Source: Cystobasidium ongulense
Lineage: Eukaryota; Basidiomycota; Cystobasidiomycetes; Cystobasidiales; Cystobasidiaceae
Reading direction: 5' to 3'
NCBI GenBank assembly: GCA_022835595.1
Contig: BQUP01000003.1
Span: 812,629 to 876,628 of the forward strand
DNA length: 64,000 nucleotides
Part shown: piece after piece, positions 26,042 through 37,483 of the stretch
Numbering within the stretch: position 1 is the first letter of the stretch
How the letters are laid out: each line of letters begins with the position of its first letter
The notes under the pieces: model-generated
Seen by the model: the letters and a program-made list of their open reading frames with translations, nothing else
What the model was told of the DNA's origin: nothing
Database searches by the model: none
Made by a program: the position numbers and the translations under genes

Positions 26042-27596
26042 TCATCTATGAATGACTAAATAATTAGGTAATCCAACAACTCTAGCGCCTACTAATTTTG
26101 CCAATACACCAAAGCCTTCAGTTTCAACCGCATGATCTACATTCCAACTTGGGAATACTCCTCCGAAGAGATGTACTGATGCTCTTACTAGAGTAGCTAC
26201 TCCACCTACTGCATCTAGTGGTATTTGTCTTCCGACATAAGCTTGTGATTGTGGGTCATATAAATCTGAAGGCTCTGCTTGCGTGTCGCCCTTATCTAAC
26301 ATTCTAGGGAAAAATGGATCTAAAGTGACATTTGGAGGTACCCATTGCGATGCTAGATGTAAACGATGAGTAGGTAGATCTTGATCTCCTTCGTGGAGAA
26401 TAATATCTGGATCAAGTTCTTCTGTAAGTCTTAATGATTCTGGCGTTTCTGACCAATTGTCTTTGCAAAAGAAAATGAACGTATTTAGCTAGAGCTTGGA
26501 GTGATAATTATGTGTAGACGATTGTATGTTACTCACTGAGATCATAGCCGCGTATTTCTGTTTCTTTGTGTCTATACATTATATTCGGAGTTATGATATC
26601 CGCCAATACGGTTGCGTTTGTTTGTTTATCGCTTGATTCCAGACGGCCATAATGCATAAGATCTTGAATAATGGTACTTGGCATTTCTTGCACGTCGACA
26701 TCTACCCAGAAAACCCAGTCTACTGTAGGATTTATAGTAGACATTAATAGTAAAGTCCTAGCTCTTGCCATTAGAGCTCTTCTTTGAGCTTGTATCCAAT
26801 TCTCATGCCTTGCTTGACCTTTGGGCACGAATAACCCGAAATCCTTACGTAATAACGTCATATGCCTATATTCTCCCTTTGCAGCTTGCTCATTACACCA
26901 ATGCTGCACGAGAACACCGGTCTCATCTTCTTCATCTGATAATAGGAAGCCTATCGAAGTATTCTCTTTTGGATGTTTCAAGTTCTCCAGATGACGAAAA
27001 TAGGTCGGTAGAATGCCGTGCGCGTTTCGGATAGGACTAAGGATTAAAAGGTGTTGGTCGTTTGGTCGTTCAGACTCTGACGACGAGGATGATGAAGGTG
27101 CAGGGTTTATGGTGGATGAAGATGGGAAAGTCCATGAATCAAGTACAGTTCCGTGATTCTTTTGCAGATCATGCTTTTCCGATGATATCGAATGGCCGAG
27201 CCGGTCTTCTTCGGAATTGTAGTGAAGAGTAGGTTTCGGTGGCGTCACAAGGTTGCGGTTGTATCCAGCTTGAGCAATATCATATTTCGAGTATATGGGC
27301 GTGTACATGAGCTTGCCAGACTTGAGGCCTGCGAGTGTGAGTACCCCATAAATGCCGAATGCCAGCGAGGCCAGGTGCAGAAGGATGAGTATCTTTCGTC
27401 GCCACTGTGCGGTCCAGTTTGTAGGGGTGGCCAAAGCAGCCAGACGATGAATGGTAGAACTTGGCGAGTCATTCGGTAGCTCGTTGCACGTCTTGTCATT
27501 GATGGTGATACTCCCATTGCTGCTGCTCCTGCTGCTGCTTCGCGTGACTGGCAAATATCCATTACTCTCCTGCCAGAACTTTGTATCTCTGGCCAT
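26042..27596 (-). CDS. Anp1/Mnn9-family mannosyltransferase (GT62)
   Basis: Golgi alpha-1,6-mannosyltransferase subunit of the Mnn9/Anp1/Van1 family, which extends the mannan backbone of N-glycans on cell-wall proteins. Two exons (27596-26537, 26460-26042) give 492 residues. The N-terminus is cytosolic and Ser-rich, followed by one signal-anchor (KILILLHLASLAFGIYGVLT), so it is a type II protein. The lumenal domain shows LILSPIRNAHGILPTYFRHL, GFLLSDEEDET, QAQRRALMARARTLLLMSTI, the DxD-type VDWVFWVDVDVQEMPSTIIQ, ADIITPNIM, YDLNNWSETPESL across the intron, DAVGGVATLVRASVHLFGGV and DHAVETEGFGVLAKLVGARV. All these are family hallmarks. The frame stops soon after GLPNYLVIHR. I cannot say which of the three paralogue classes it belongs to. 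A/T-ending codons dominate its 3' half. Confidence 0.92.
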
Positions 27597-28241
27597 GGCT
27601 GCTGCGGTACTACGGTACTATATGTTCCAGCAGCTAGAACAGAGCGGCTGGAGGGTTGACTGAGAGGTTAACCAGAGCTGCCAGCGTGCTTGTAGTCCTT
27701 GTAAATTGAATAGCGAATGGTTATGTGAGCGAAAAAACACCCAACTGAGGTATACTACGCGCTGAAACTTACACCGTGATCGAGAAGATGCTGAGGTCGA
27801 GGAGAAAGATGGAGTGAAGAGGTTGGTAGAGGACGACGAGGTGCAAGTACAAGATGTGCAATGGTCGTAGCTGGTCGTGGCCTGCTGGCTTTTCGCTGCG
27901 GCTTCTAAATTACCACGTCGCCCTCGCCCAGCACAATTACTCGCAGCGCCTTACCTCATACAAGTGCACAGCCAAATTGCGCAGATCCAATTCTCTCTCT
28001 TTTGATGGAGAAGCACGTCGAGCAGGCAGTTGACACCTCACAAGTTCAGCTCGACACTACTACAGTAGACTTTGCCTTGTGTGCAGCAAGATGCTCACAC
28101 TCGAAATCACTCTTGGCCTGACTTTCCATGAGCCGGGTTCTAGGCACCCAAACATCCACGCTGTGGACACGCTGCACCGTCCGACACCTCGCTCGAGGCT
28201 TCAAAGCATGATGCTGTTCTTCTCTGCACCCAACCATAGCC
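27597..28241. other. Divergent promoter region
   Basis: About 645 bp between the divergent starts of the mannosyltransferase gene and F-box-like gene A. It presumably drives both. No specific element identified. Confidence 0.4.
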
Positions 28242-29500
28242 ATGACCTCGGCGCCTAACCAACTCCACGCTTACTTGCGTTCAATTCGTCAAAATCGCTC
28301 GAGCAGTTTCTTCCGGTTGACAGATGTCCTTCAAGCAGAACAACGTCGAATGGGTCTGGAGAGCATCCTTGAGAAGGGCTTGCTGCATGAGATACTGCAA
28401 CATCTTGATCTAGGCGATGTACAATAAACACGACTTTGTCATTCAAAGCAGCTGCTGATGCCCAATTACGTCTCCAGCTTGTCAAGCTCGCCCGCACGTG
28501 CAAGTTCTTCAACACCCAAATCAGCGATATATTCACCAAGAAAGTACACACCTGTCTGAAACCATTCATCAATGACATACCTTCAATGCTGTGCTTGGTA
28601 AACGCGCTCAATGCGTTAATCAGCGGAAGAGTGATACTGGACATCCTGTTCGGAAGAAAGCAAGTTGAGGGCGAACACCAGATGACGCTATGTGTTGACG
28701 ATGCCATTGCCGCCGACGCTTTTGTAAATCATCATACATCCACAGAGGGATATCGAGACGCTCAGACCTTGATCGTCGATATGTCGGATGCAATCTACCA
28801 GGGCGCAAATCCCGATCCTCTTGCAGAAGTCAACGAGAACCAGGGAGTGCTCGGATCAGAACAAGGCGGCCTGACGACGATGAAGCGCATACAGAGTCTC
28901 CAAAAAAACGGCAAGAATAGTCGCATTTTTGTTGACGTATACAACTTTGAAGTAGACGGAGCTCTTTCTATTGAGGAAGCCTCAGACCGACGGAAGGTAG
29001 CCTGTGCCTCCGCTCTTGCGTAATATGGCAGAACCTATTGTTAAATCATTTTTGCAGGAGACAGCATGGCTGATACAGGATGTTTGGACTACCTGTCTGA
29101 TTAATGCCGTGAGACATTACAGTACACCAGGCTGCTTCGAGACCTCTGTCTAAGTGATGCGTGTCTCGCTGCAGATGTCAATGAATCGCTTGACGGTGTA
29201 TTATCCGTACTCTACTCTTTATTACCTCAAGACAGAAAGGTTACGAAACACCGTACCCGACAGATACCTCATCGGCCAAGGCTATACTCCATTCCACTCA
29301 GAGGAGATACTCCAGTCTGTATATGGCATACCATCTGAAGAGAGCTTCGGATTTGAAACTGAAACCTACTACGACAAAGTCAAGCCGTGCCGCCCGGCAA
29401 GGTGAGCTATAAGAACGGGAAACACGCAGAGCGGCATTCTGACAGTGATTCCTATCGTGCCAGTTTACCTGTGAACCTGTTTTCCCTCTTAAAGCGTTGA
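28242..29500 (+). CDS. F-box-like protein A of a tandem pair
   Basis: Five exons (28242-28418, 28478-28996, 29058-29108, 29175-29401, 29464-29500) give 336 residues. After an N-terminal SIRQNRSSSFFRLTDVLQAE, residues 45-85 read GLLHEILQHLDLGD|LVKLARTCKFFNTQIS across the first intron, an F-box-like helix set (hydrophobic I/L, L, L, L, C-x-x-F spacing). The rest includes SGRVILDILFGRKQVEGEHQ, TLIVDMSDAIY, RIFVDVYNFEVDGALSIEE, the small exon ETAWLIQDVWTTCLINA, and a C-terminus ending SLPVNLFSLLKR. The body is not a WD40, LRR or kelch repeat and I do not recognise it. If a true F-box, it would recruit substrates to an SCF ubiquitin ligase. The neighbouring gene at 30152-31413 is a paralogue with matching intron phases. 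Confidence 0.75.
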
Positions 29501-30151
29501 CCGTCGAAGAGCTGGCTTGAAAGATGGATCACTAGTCCAAGCACACCACATTTTCAGAGAGCATCTAAGTACCTGTGGAGTGTCTGAGTGTCTGTCAGGT
29601 GAGTTTGCCCGGGGTGTGACCGTCGAAAGTGTTAGATCTCATACATCTCAATTGCTCTTGATCATGCAACCTAATCTTCCTGTAAACCTCTTTTCTATCA
29701 GGCAACACTCTGAAACAAAGAATGCAGGCACACGCACACACTTTTTCGCGAGTAGTGAATGGCTACCCTTAGACTTGTTAGAATTGTTGCTGTTTGTGGT
29801 GAATCCGCTACGTGAGAGCGTCAATGCAAGGGCGAGTAAGGGATTGTTGTGAATGTCATTCGGCTGGTCGCTTACGAAAGGGAATACACTACAGTGCTGC
29901 ATATAGCTTATAAATCAGATACCAGCGTCTGGAATTTGCTCCGATCCAACTTGCGGCTTCATCGGACTTTTGTGCCGCTTAGTATCTCGATCATCCTCTT
30001 GCTAACCACTCTACGACTGACACGCCATACCGGCACGCGTAAGCGAACGAGGATCCAAGGACCATCGAGCAGTCAAGTCCGTGTGCTGTGCTGGAAACGG
30101 CACCAGGCGTAGAGCATCTTTGGAGAACGAGGAAGCCGCCACCTCGTGAAG
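29501..30151. other. Spacer between the tandem F-box-like genes
   Basis: Holds the terminator of gene A and the promoter of gene B. A short stretch around 29672-29697 reads NLPVNLFSI in one frame, resembling the last exon of gene A (SLPVNLFSL); it may be a partial duplicate of that exon. The phrase GACCGTCGAA also occurs at about 29500 and 29616. Confidence 0.4.
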
Positions 30152-31413
30152 ATGCAAGGGTTGCGAGAAGCAGTTTATGCTTCCCTACGAGGGCTTCGAA
30201 ACGAGCGTTCGAGTAGCTTCTTCAAGTTGAACGATGTGCACGCAGCGGAAATACGTCGTATTGGCTTTGAACGCGTTATCGAAGCGGGACTGCTGCCGGA
30301 AATCTTACAATACCTGAATTTCGGCGAAGTAAGTCTACGCGCCTTGAGGTCAACTAGAGCCAGGCCAGGTTAGACAGGGCATCGACTAATGCTGCACCTC
30401 AGCTAGTAAGACTAGCCACGGTTTCCCTCTTCTTCAGACGAACAGTCAGCAGGATGATGTCGAGAAAGGTGCACAAAGGCTTACAGCCGTTTATCAGGGA
30501 TACGCGTTCTTTTCTATGCATGTTAGACGCCCATGAAGGACTCATGAGTGGAAGATTCATTCTCGACATTCTCCTGGGCAGAAAAATAGAAGAAGGGAAA
30601 CGACAAATGACGATCTGCGTAAGCGACGACAAAGCTGCTGCTGCATTCGTACGGCATTTACTATCAGTCGAAAGCTATAGACATCTTGGAAGACACAAGC
30701 TCGTTGACATGTCCAGGGCAATTTATTCAGAAGCAGTACCAAGACATAGAGGCATATTCGATGACAAGAAGCAAGGCATACTCACGTGCAATAAACGAAT
30801 TCGCAGTGTCCAGAAAGGAATCGGACGGTATCCAATCATAATCGACATTTACAATTTCGAACCAGACGAGTCTCTCACTATCAGGCAGGTGCAGTCTCTA
30901 CGCGCAGTATGTCTTTCCTATCTCCCTAATTCTATCATTCCGAAGCATAGCACTGAAGATCCATTGGATTGGCGTAGGAAACGAAATGGCTCGTACAAGA
31001 CACATGGTCCACCTGTCTCATCAACGCAGTGAGTCATAGCTTCCCGATCTAATAATCCGATCTTCTACTTGACTAATGCCTTCCGAACAGATGTCGTTGC
31101 ACCATCTGACCGTGTACTATCCCGACTACATGCTTACGCGTAGAACCTACGAGCTTCCCAACGAAGTGCCATGTAGAGCAGGCAGAACTTTGGGATCCAC
31201 TCGCTACCACGTTGAGGAGAAACTCAAAAATTGTTATGATATCTCGCATACTCAAGACACCACTTGGTCGTACTACGAAGAGAATAACGATCACTTACCA
31301 GCTAGGTTAGGCATTTTCTCATGGTCTTTGATCTGGAACGAAATTGACCGGCCTTTTTTGTTTACAGTTTGCCTTTGAACTTGTTGGGGCTTTTGAAACA
31401 TAATCATTGGTGA
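30152..31413 (+). CDS. F-box-like protein B of a tandem pair
   Basis: Paralogue of the gene at 28242-29500. Five exons (30152-30328, 30403-30906, 30978-31028, 31091-31305, 31368-31413) give 330 residues. Exons 1 and 3 have exactly the same lengths as in gene A (177 and 51 nt). Matching blocks: RNERSSSFFKLNDVHAAEIR, GLLPEILQYLNFGE|LVRLATVSLFFRRTVS across intron 1, SGRFILDILLGRKIEEGKRQ, IIIDIYNFEPDESLTIRQ, ETKWLVQDTWSTCLINA, MSLHHLTVYYPDYM and ending SLPLNLLGLLKHNHW. The ATG at 30152 gives the same N-terminal length as A. Sequence between blocks has diverged strongly, so the duplication is not recent or the genes evolve fast. Function unknown beyond the F-box-like segment. Confidence 0.75.
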
Positions 31414-31595
31414 ATGCAGTACATTAGCTTGTTTTGTAGGGTGTAAATGTAAAGATGGGAAGTCGACATAATCTGATGGCTGCTTGATTGATTGAACAGC
31501 CGTTAATGCTTGTAATGTGCACAGACTTGTATCAGGCACGTGCCAGGGATATACATCGTATGCAAGATTCTTTTCTATGACATGCCAATCCGAGA

Positions 31596-32387
31596 TCATT
31601 CATACGGCTGCATTAAGCTGTTATCTTCCACCTTCTCTGCGAAGTTGTCTATGGCTGTTGTGTGGCAGTACGGTTTCAATCCAATTTCTTCCTTGATAGT
31701 ACTAGCAAAGCAACCACTCCAGCCATTTCTCTTCCACTTGCTCGTTGTCTCTTCAATCAGGTCCTTGGTGATGAGGTCTGGGTTCATGCCAACATTATCG
31801 AACACAGTTGCGAGCTGAATAATTTGCCCCAATTCGGTAATCGTGCCCGTCTCTCCGAGGTCTTGATGTCGAATGATAGCTTCCATTACAGCTTCTGCTT
31901 GAGCCACAGGTGTATTAAGAGATAGTAGCTTTTCATACGCTACTTTGGCACCGTAGAATTCGAAGCTCATGAACGTGCCGCGAATGTTCTTCGACGTTGT
32001 TCCGATGTCGTGAAGCATACAAGTGATAAAGTATGTTTCATCTGAGACTTGCCATGCCGGAAAGTGGTCTTTGAGGATAGCTTTACCTGGTGAAAAGTAG
32101 CATGTGAGCCTTCTGGCTGTACTTCGCGGCAGCCGCCTTTCGTTGTGGCGTGACTCACCATAATGGAATACTCGCATGGAATGACTGAAAGTCTCCGGAA
32201 TAAGCTCTTCCTGAGCGTACTTTTGGATATTCTTCGCAAGCTCAGTTGTAGGGACAGGTAGATTGTCGAGGTTCTTGGCCTGTGCTGAGGCGCCGTTTGG
32301 ACGTAGCTTTAACACTGCTTCTTGTGAGCGGGGCACCGATTTCCAACCGTACTCTGCGGGTGCGGGTAGGGGTGACACGGATGACAT
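31596..32387 (-). CDS. HD-domain cyanamide hydratase-like protein
   Basis: Two exons (32387-32159, 32086-31596; donor TATG|GTGAGT, acceptor CACCAG) give 239 residues, the usual length for fungal cyanamide hydratases (Ddi2/Ddi3 and urea hydro-lyases). The HD-type metal site is visible: ETFSHSMRVFHYGKA (first His), FITCMLHDIGTT (His-Asp pair), and further His at ERTA-type AEAVMEAIIRHQDLGE. Other family phrases are FEFYGAKVAYEKLL, GQIIQLATVFDNVG and KEEIGLKPYCHTTAIDNFAEKV. These enzymes hydrate cyanamide to urea; other small nitriles may be the true substrate. The metal-ligand residues are all present, so it is probably functional. It is not next to any urea- or nitrogen-related gene here. Confidence 0.92.
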   Translation of the reverse strand: MSSVSPLPAPAEYGWKSVPRSQEAVLKLRPNGASAQAKNLDNLPVPTTELAKNIQKYAQEELIPETFSHSMRVFHYGESRHNERRLPRSTARRLTCYFSPGKAILKDHFPAWQVSDETYFITCMLHDIGTTSKNIRGTFMSFEFYGAKVAYEKLLSLNTPVAQAEAVMEAIIRHQDLGETGTITELGQIIQLATVFDNVGMNPDLITKDLIEETTSKWKRNGWSGCFASTIKEEIGLKPYCHTTAIDNFAEKVEDNSLMQPYE

Positions 32388-32903
32388 AGCGATAGCTTGT
32401 TCTGTTAAGTATGCAATGTCAACTGCAGATGCCTGCGTGTGATGAAGCTAAGAAGAAGTAGAAGACCCGTCACGAGCAAGTGGAAAGGCAATCGAGTTCG
32501 GAACAATTACTAAGTCGTGCTCGGCTCGGTTGCTCCCTCGACTAAGCTTTTTATTTTGCCAGCATGCGACACAGTGCAATGATGCCTAAATGTCATCCTG
32601 GGAGTAGCAGATGAAGCTTTAGCATTGTATGACTCGTGAAGAAACTAGGTTTGACTCGCCCAAATGATAAATATGGCTACAAAGAGAAAGATTAAGAAGA
32701 AACCGCTGCAAAACTTGCTACAATCCGCCCTTCCAATTCGAAAGACATACCAGACCTCATTGAAACTATACCGATACTTCATGATTCAGTCTGGGAACCG
32801 TCGATAAGGCACACCGCGTGTCGCGACGGCACCGTCCGCAGATTAGCCCATTGGCATCCATGCGCCAGCTTGAAATGGCTTGTTTCGATGATTAATCTCC
32901 CAA
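32388..32903. other. Intergenic region
   Basis: Upstream region of the cyanamide hydratase-like gene and 3' flank of the SWIM-RING gene, both minus strand. No gene seen. Confidence 0.4.
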
Positions 32904-34448
32904 TCACTCCCACCAAGGTTCTTCATAGTCATAACCTCCACCTCTAGGTAAGGTTCCACCATTGTAGCGAGCAGCAGCGGAATAGTATGCAGCAGCTTGT
33001 GACATGCCACGCTGAGGTCTGTAGAGACAACAAAAGCGTTAGTGCGGCGAATCAGATATGTAAAAGCCAAGGACATACCCATGATAGTAAGTAGTCGTAT
33101 CGCGCTGGGCATTAATTCGAGCTGCTCCTGCTAGGTTTACATAGCGACCGTCTCGGCCTGCTGCACTCGCAGCTCCAGCAGCGCCAGCCTTGGGCCATGG
33201 TGCTCGGCAGTATATGCATGTGGGTTCAGGTTTGGTAGCTAACCACTGGCCGATACATACTGAATGGACCGGTCCTCCGCACGAAGCTTCACAGAAGACG
33301 ATAGCGGCCATGTCTTGATCGAAATCATCGAAGCACTGCAAGAAGGCGTATCAGCAAACTTTCCGTAGCTCAGAGTCAGAAGGTGATGGACTTGCGATGG
33401 GGCAAGTATCACCGTCTTCTGGTAATCGCTTCTTTCCACCCTGTTCTTCCACCTTGTTCTTGACTGGACTGCCAGTCGCTTCAGCCCAGGCTTTCTGCAG
33501 ACCTGAGTTGTGTATAGATGCAGAAGCAGCTTGCGGAGCATTTGTGAAAATCTCTTGCAGTTCGCTAGTGAGAAGTGCTTTCTGATAGACTAAAATTCAG
33601 AGTTAGCTTGGTGATAATGCTTGCATGAAGTGTGACTTTTTGAGCGAGATGCATCCTACAAGATGGCGGCCCGCAACCCTCATCATCAGGTACTTACTAT
33701 TTGAAGAATCGGCCGAAACTCCCAAAACTTTTAGCAAGACTGTGAGAAGAAGCTTAGAGAAATTTGCTGCAATACCTAGGCGGCCTTCACTCACCAAATA
33801 TCAGATGCTTGCAATGATTTCCCTTCAAAGCATCCGGACAATCACAAGACGGAAGATGTTTGATGACCACGGTGTATACGTTTCCAGTACTACCACTGCA
33901 CGTAAGAACGTTAGTGACTAGCAGCAGAGTACCCAAACGATGGCAACAACATACAGAACTTTGAACTCTTCCTGCAGATCTTCACCGTTTCTATCGCGAT
34001 CTACTAGGAACATACGCTGAGCTCGGACTCGCCCCATGCGGTCAAGGATATTCTACAAGAGTCTCGTCAGGATAGTGGGAGTATGTGATTCAGTGCATTA
34101 GCTTACCTTAGGACATGATTTACGGATGCGTGCAAGTCGCTTCTCGGCTGGAGGCCCAGCATCGACCTCCTTCTTAACCCGTTTGGAAGGTTTGTGAGGA
34201 ACTACAGCGACTGGAGCGCCGTCTTTGGCAGGCGATTGAAAAGAGCCTCCGTTTAGAAGTGATGTGGATGGACCAGCTGTGGGTGCAGTGTTCGGGGAAA
34301 CGTCGTCGTTTTCAACAGGTTCGCTCTTCACGTAGCTGGTGGCGGCGGTCGCAGCACGAGGTGCACTCTGCCTTGGAGCGCGAGAGGCCCTCTTCGGTGC
34401 AGCATTCCAGTCCTCGTCTGACTCGTCTTCAACCTTTCGCTTGACCAT
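32904..34448 (-). CDS. SWIM and RING zinc-finger protein
   Basis: Probable E3 ubiquitin ligase. The first exon (34448-34107) encodes a basic, Ala/Pro/Ser-rich N-terminus with KRVKKE nuclear-signal-like sequence. It joins NILDRMGRVRAQRMFLVDRD, then a SWIM zinc finger: VYTVVIKHLPSCDCPD with GNHCKHLIF, i.e. CxC and CxH ligands. A RING-like finger follows: GDTCPICFDDFDQDM, then CGGPVHSVCIGQWLATK and CIYCRAPW. The C-terminus is Ala/Gly/Tyr-rich and ends GYDYEEPWWE, stop at 32904. SWIM followed by RING is the arrangement of ZSWIM2/MEX-type ligases. The gene has at least five introns; I placed exon 2 at 34052 downward and the exon joins by phase. It is divergent from PRMT5, sharing about 286 bp. Confidence 0.85.
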
Positions 34449-34734
34449 GTCAGTATTGTGTTAGTTGGAAGGGTCGACAGTGCTGTCCGACATCCAGCTG
34501 CCTCTACTGCAGTGCTAGAATGATGATCGACTTCTTGTAGAGCTTGAAGAGAGATCTCCATCCAGGTCTGCTTTGTCACTCGGATACGCTTGTATAGCTC
34601 TCGCACGCTACTGCTCTCATTATGGCTGTATAGACTCGAAGCTCCTTCTCACGACCTGCTTCGTACCAGAACTGGCTACCTCGCAGCCACGCGAATTTCA
34701 AGAAAGTCACACGCCAAGTTCACCTGTTATCGAA
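34449..34734. promoter_or_regulatory. Shared divergent promoter, SWIM-RING gene and PRMT5
   Basis: Only 286 bp separate the two start codons, so promoters and 5' UTRs must be shared or overlapping. I see no specific binding site that I can name. Confidence 0.45.
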
Positions 34735-37427
34735 ATGCAAGAACAGCAGGCGACATACCGCAGCACGCTGGCTCTGCATGTGCCTCAAGAGCAGATACCC
34801 GTCGGCGGTCCACAATCGCAAGCTTCTGGCTCTGTCGGACCTGGTTCCGGTTCAGGCTATGGGCCACCAACGCCAGCGTCGCCTACTCCGCTGCAGCGAC
34901 TGGCACAACAGCATCTAACCGAGGACAGCGACTTTGAGTTGCTATGTGCACCTCTAAGCAATGGGAGTTGGAGACAGCGCTTCGAACGGATGTGCATCGC
35001 CAGCCCTGGACCGACAGCTTCAGAGTCGCGTGCCATGTTTGATTCGCGTAGTCAACTGGACCCAGAAGGCGCGTATTTAGATGGAGAAAATGCAGAGGCT
35101 GCAGCTCGTGTGCGTGAGGCGGAAGTTTGGAGGCTATCGGGCTGCTTCAAGCGTGGAGAGGTGAATGCTACGAGGTCGGGTATGTATGTTGTCGGCAGCA
35201 TTTGCACTTTACGCATCAAACCTAAGCTGTCTTCATATTCTTCTGCTATTAGATGAAGCCGGAAGTCTGCTCGCTCTCGCCTCGGAATGGCTAGAGCTAG
35301 ACTCCGACGTCGAAGGCATCCGATTTGATTCGGAACTAGCGTTGAAGCAAGAGGTTGCCTACGCAGCACATTTGCACGTGCAAACCCTTATCCTCCCAGC
35401 ACCCCGCAACTCCGCATTCGTCACGGATTATGCTCGAGCCGTAGCAAATCTGCTGTCCACACCAGGCTATCTGCACTTCTCCATTCGCATCCCAATTACC
35501 GACCCGGATCCAGATCCTCTCGCCCCATCAGCGATACCGGCCGGAGCTAGCAAGTCATTCGAAGCCTGGAACACAATACGCTCATTTTGTTCATACAACC
35601 CTCGTCTCTCTGTATGCCTCGATCTTTCAACCCCATTACCTCCTTCATCCTTCTACGAGCGGTGGCATGCCGAACCCGTTCGCCATCTCTTATTACCCGC
35701 TTCAGCATACCTCGCAAACGCAAAAGGCTACCCAGTACTCAGTAAAGTATCGCAGAACTTCTTCAAGAGCATGTTCAAATTCAAGCCAACAATTATCCTA
35801 AGCGGGATCGAGAAAGGCCTTCATTCCAGTGGCGGCCAAGAAGCGTATGCTCTATAGTAAGTTAATAAAGTTTCAAGGCCAGGATTGCGATTGATCTGAC
35901 TATAACCGTATCTTCAGCCTCCGCTTCATGGAGCGGAAAACGCCCATTGACGACCCGCTTGAGCAGTTTGCAGGTGCATATATGGACTACCTACAAGCGC
36001 CCTTGCAACCGTTAATGGACAATCTTGAAAACGATACATACGAAGGGTTCGAGAGAGACCCTGTCAAGTATCGACAATACGAAGAGGCAGTCTTTCAAGC
36101 ATTACGCGATCGAGCAGGCTTGAAGAAGAGCATAGAGGTTTTCGTATGCGGTGCAGGCAGAGGGCCTTTGGTCGAAGGCTGCCTACGTGCAAGCAAGAAA
36201 GCTCAAGTCCCCATTCGCCTCACTGCAGTCGAGAAGAACCCGAATGCCTTTGTCACATTACAAGAAAGAAAAGCAACAGAATGGGGAGATTCTGTAGACC
36301 TGGTCTTTTCGGATATGCGGACTTTCAATCCTCCTCGACCGGCAGATATCATCGTTAGCGAGCTTCTAGGCTCCTTTGGTGATAACGAACTGTCACCTGA
36401 ATGTCTCGACGGTGTCATGCGAACTCTGGCACCAGACGGTATTTCGATACCTTGCTCGTACACCTCGTATTTGGCACCAGTCTCGAATCAAAAGCTCTTC
36501 TCGGAAACTTCCAATTCAACGGATACGAAATTTCCAGAACAGCCATACGTCGTCATGTTTCAAGCCTGTTCCGTACTCAGTGCGACAGGGGGACGCGAAA
36601 ACTGGGCAAAGTTTGCAGAGTGCTGGGGTTTTGACCATCCTCGAAATGATGTGGTCTGCGATGAATCTGGTAAGTCGTCACATTCTACCCCTAACAAACT
36701 TTAGACACTCATCGACTTGTATTCATAGGCCTCCCTTTAACGAACCATCATAATGCAAGAAGTGCGCATGTGACTTTCAACATTCCTTATGGCGGAATCT
36801 GCCATGGCTTTGGCGGCTACTTCGAGGCTGTCCTATACAATGATATAGGTATCTCGATACATCCAGAGCGGATGGACAAGAACATGCTTTCTTGGTTCCC
36901 GCTGTTTTTCCCATTGAAGGTCAGTGTCGAGATGATAGTATGGTAGATAACATTCAGACTTCGCTGAAACGACACTACAGGACCCTCTGTACCTTCCTCC
37001 AAGATCCGAGCTGGATGTCCATATATTCCGCTTGACCGACGGAAACAAGCGTCGAGTGTGGTTTGAATGGTCTGCGGACGTCTATCTACCCTTACCTTCG
37101 CCAAGCATGGTCGGATCACCGACAGCTTCGACGTCCATGCAGACTGCAACAACAAACGGAACACACCCATCGGCACGCCCCAGAGCCTCATCACCTATAA
37201 CCGCGAGGTCAGTCAGTAACGCGTCATACAGCGCGATGCCAATGGCTAGCCCGGCATTGGATAACTTTGCCAGTGCTCAATCGCCTTTTGTCGGCAATGA
37301 GAGTCTTTCGAGTGCAGGCTTGTTGCTTGATGGTCACCAAAACATCTCCGAGAGCATTGTACGCGTTAAAGTTGGGCAGTCGAGATTGCACAATCCTGCC
37401 GGTAGAAGCAGTTGGGTTGGCTTGTAG
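34735..37427 (+). CDS. Type II protein arginine methyltransferase (PRMT5/Hsl7/Skb1)
   Basis: Makes symmetric dimethylarginine on histones and spliceosomal proteins. Exons 34735-35179, 35253-35856, 35918-36669, 36729-36919, 36981-37427 give 812 residues, longer than animal PRMT5 (637) and near fungal Hsl7. The N-terminal half has the TIM-barrel-type region (SELALKQEVAYAAHLHVQTL, NFFKSMFKFKPTIILSG). The methyltransferase core shows YLRFMERK, EVFVCGAGRGPLVEGCLRA (SAM motif I), VEKNPNAFVTLQERK, DLVFSDMRTF and the double-E loop SELLGSFGDNELSPECLDGV. The beta-barrel has FFPLKDPLYLPPRSELDVHI and the WFEWS ending; an extra Ser/Thr/Ala-rich insertion lies between VYLPLPSP and the last residues. The start is the first in-frame ATG (MQEQQATYRS); an upstream exon cannot be excluded. 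Confidence 0.92.
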
Positions 37428-37483
37428 ATTAGATTTGCCGAAAACAATTAGCTGCAGTTCTAACAGCACAATACACTTCAGCG

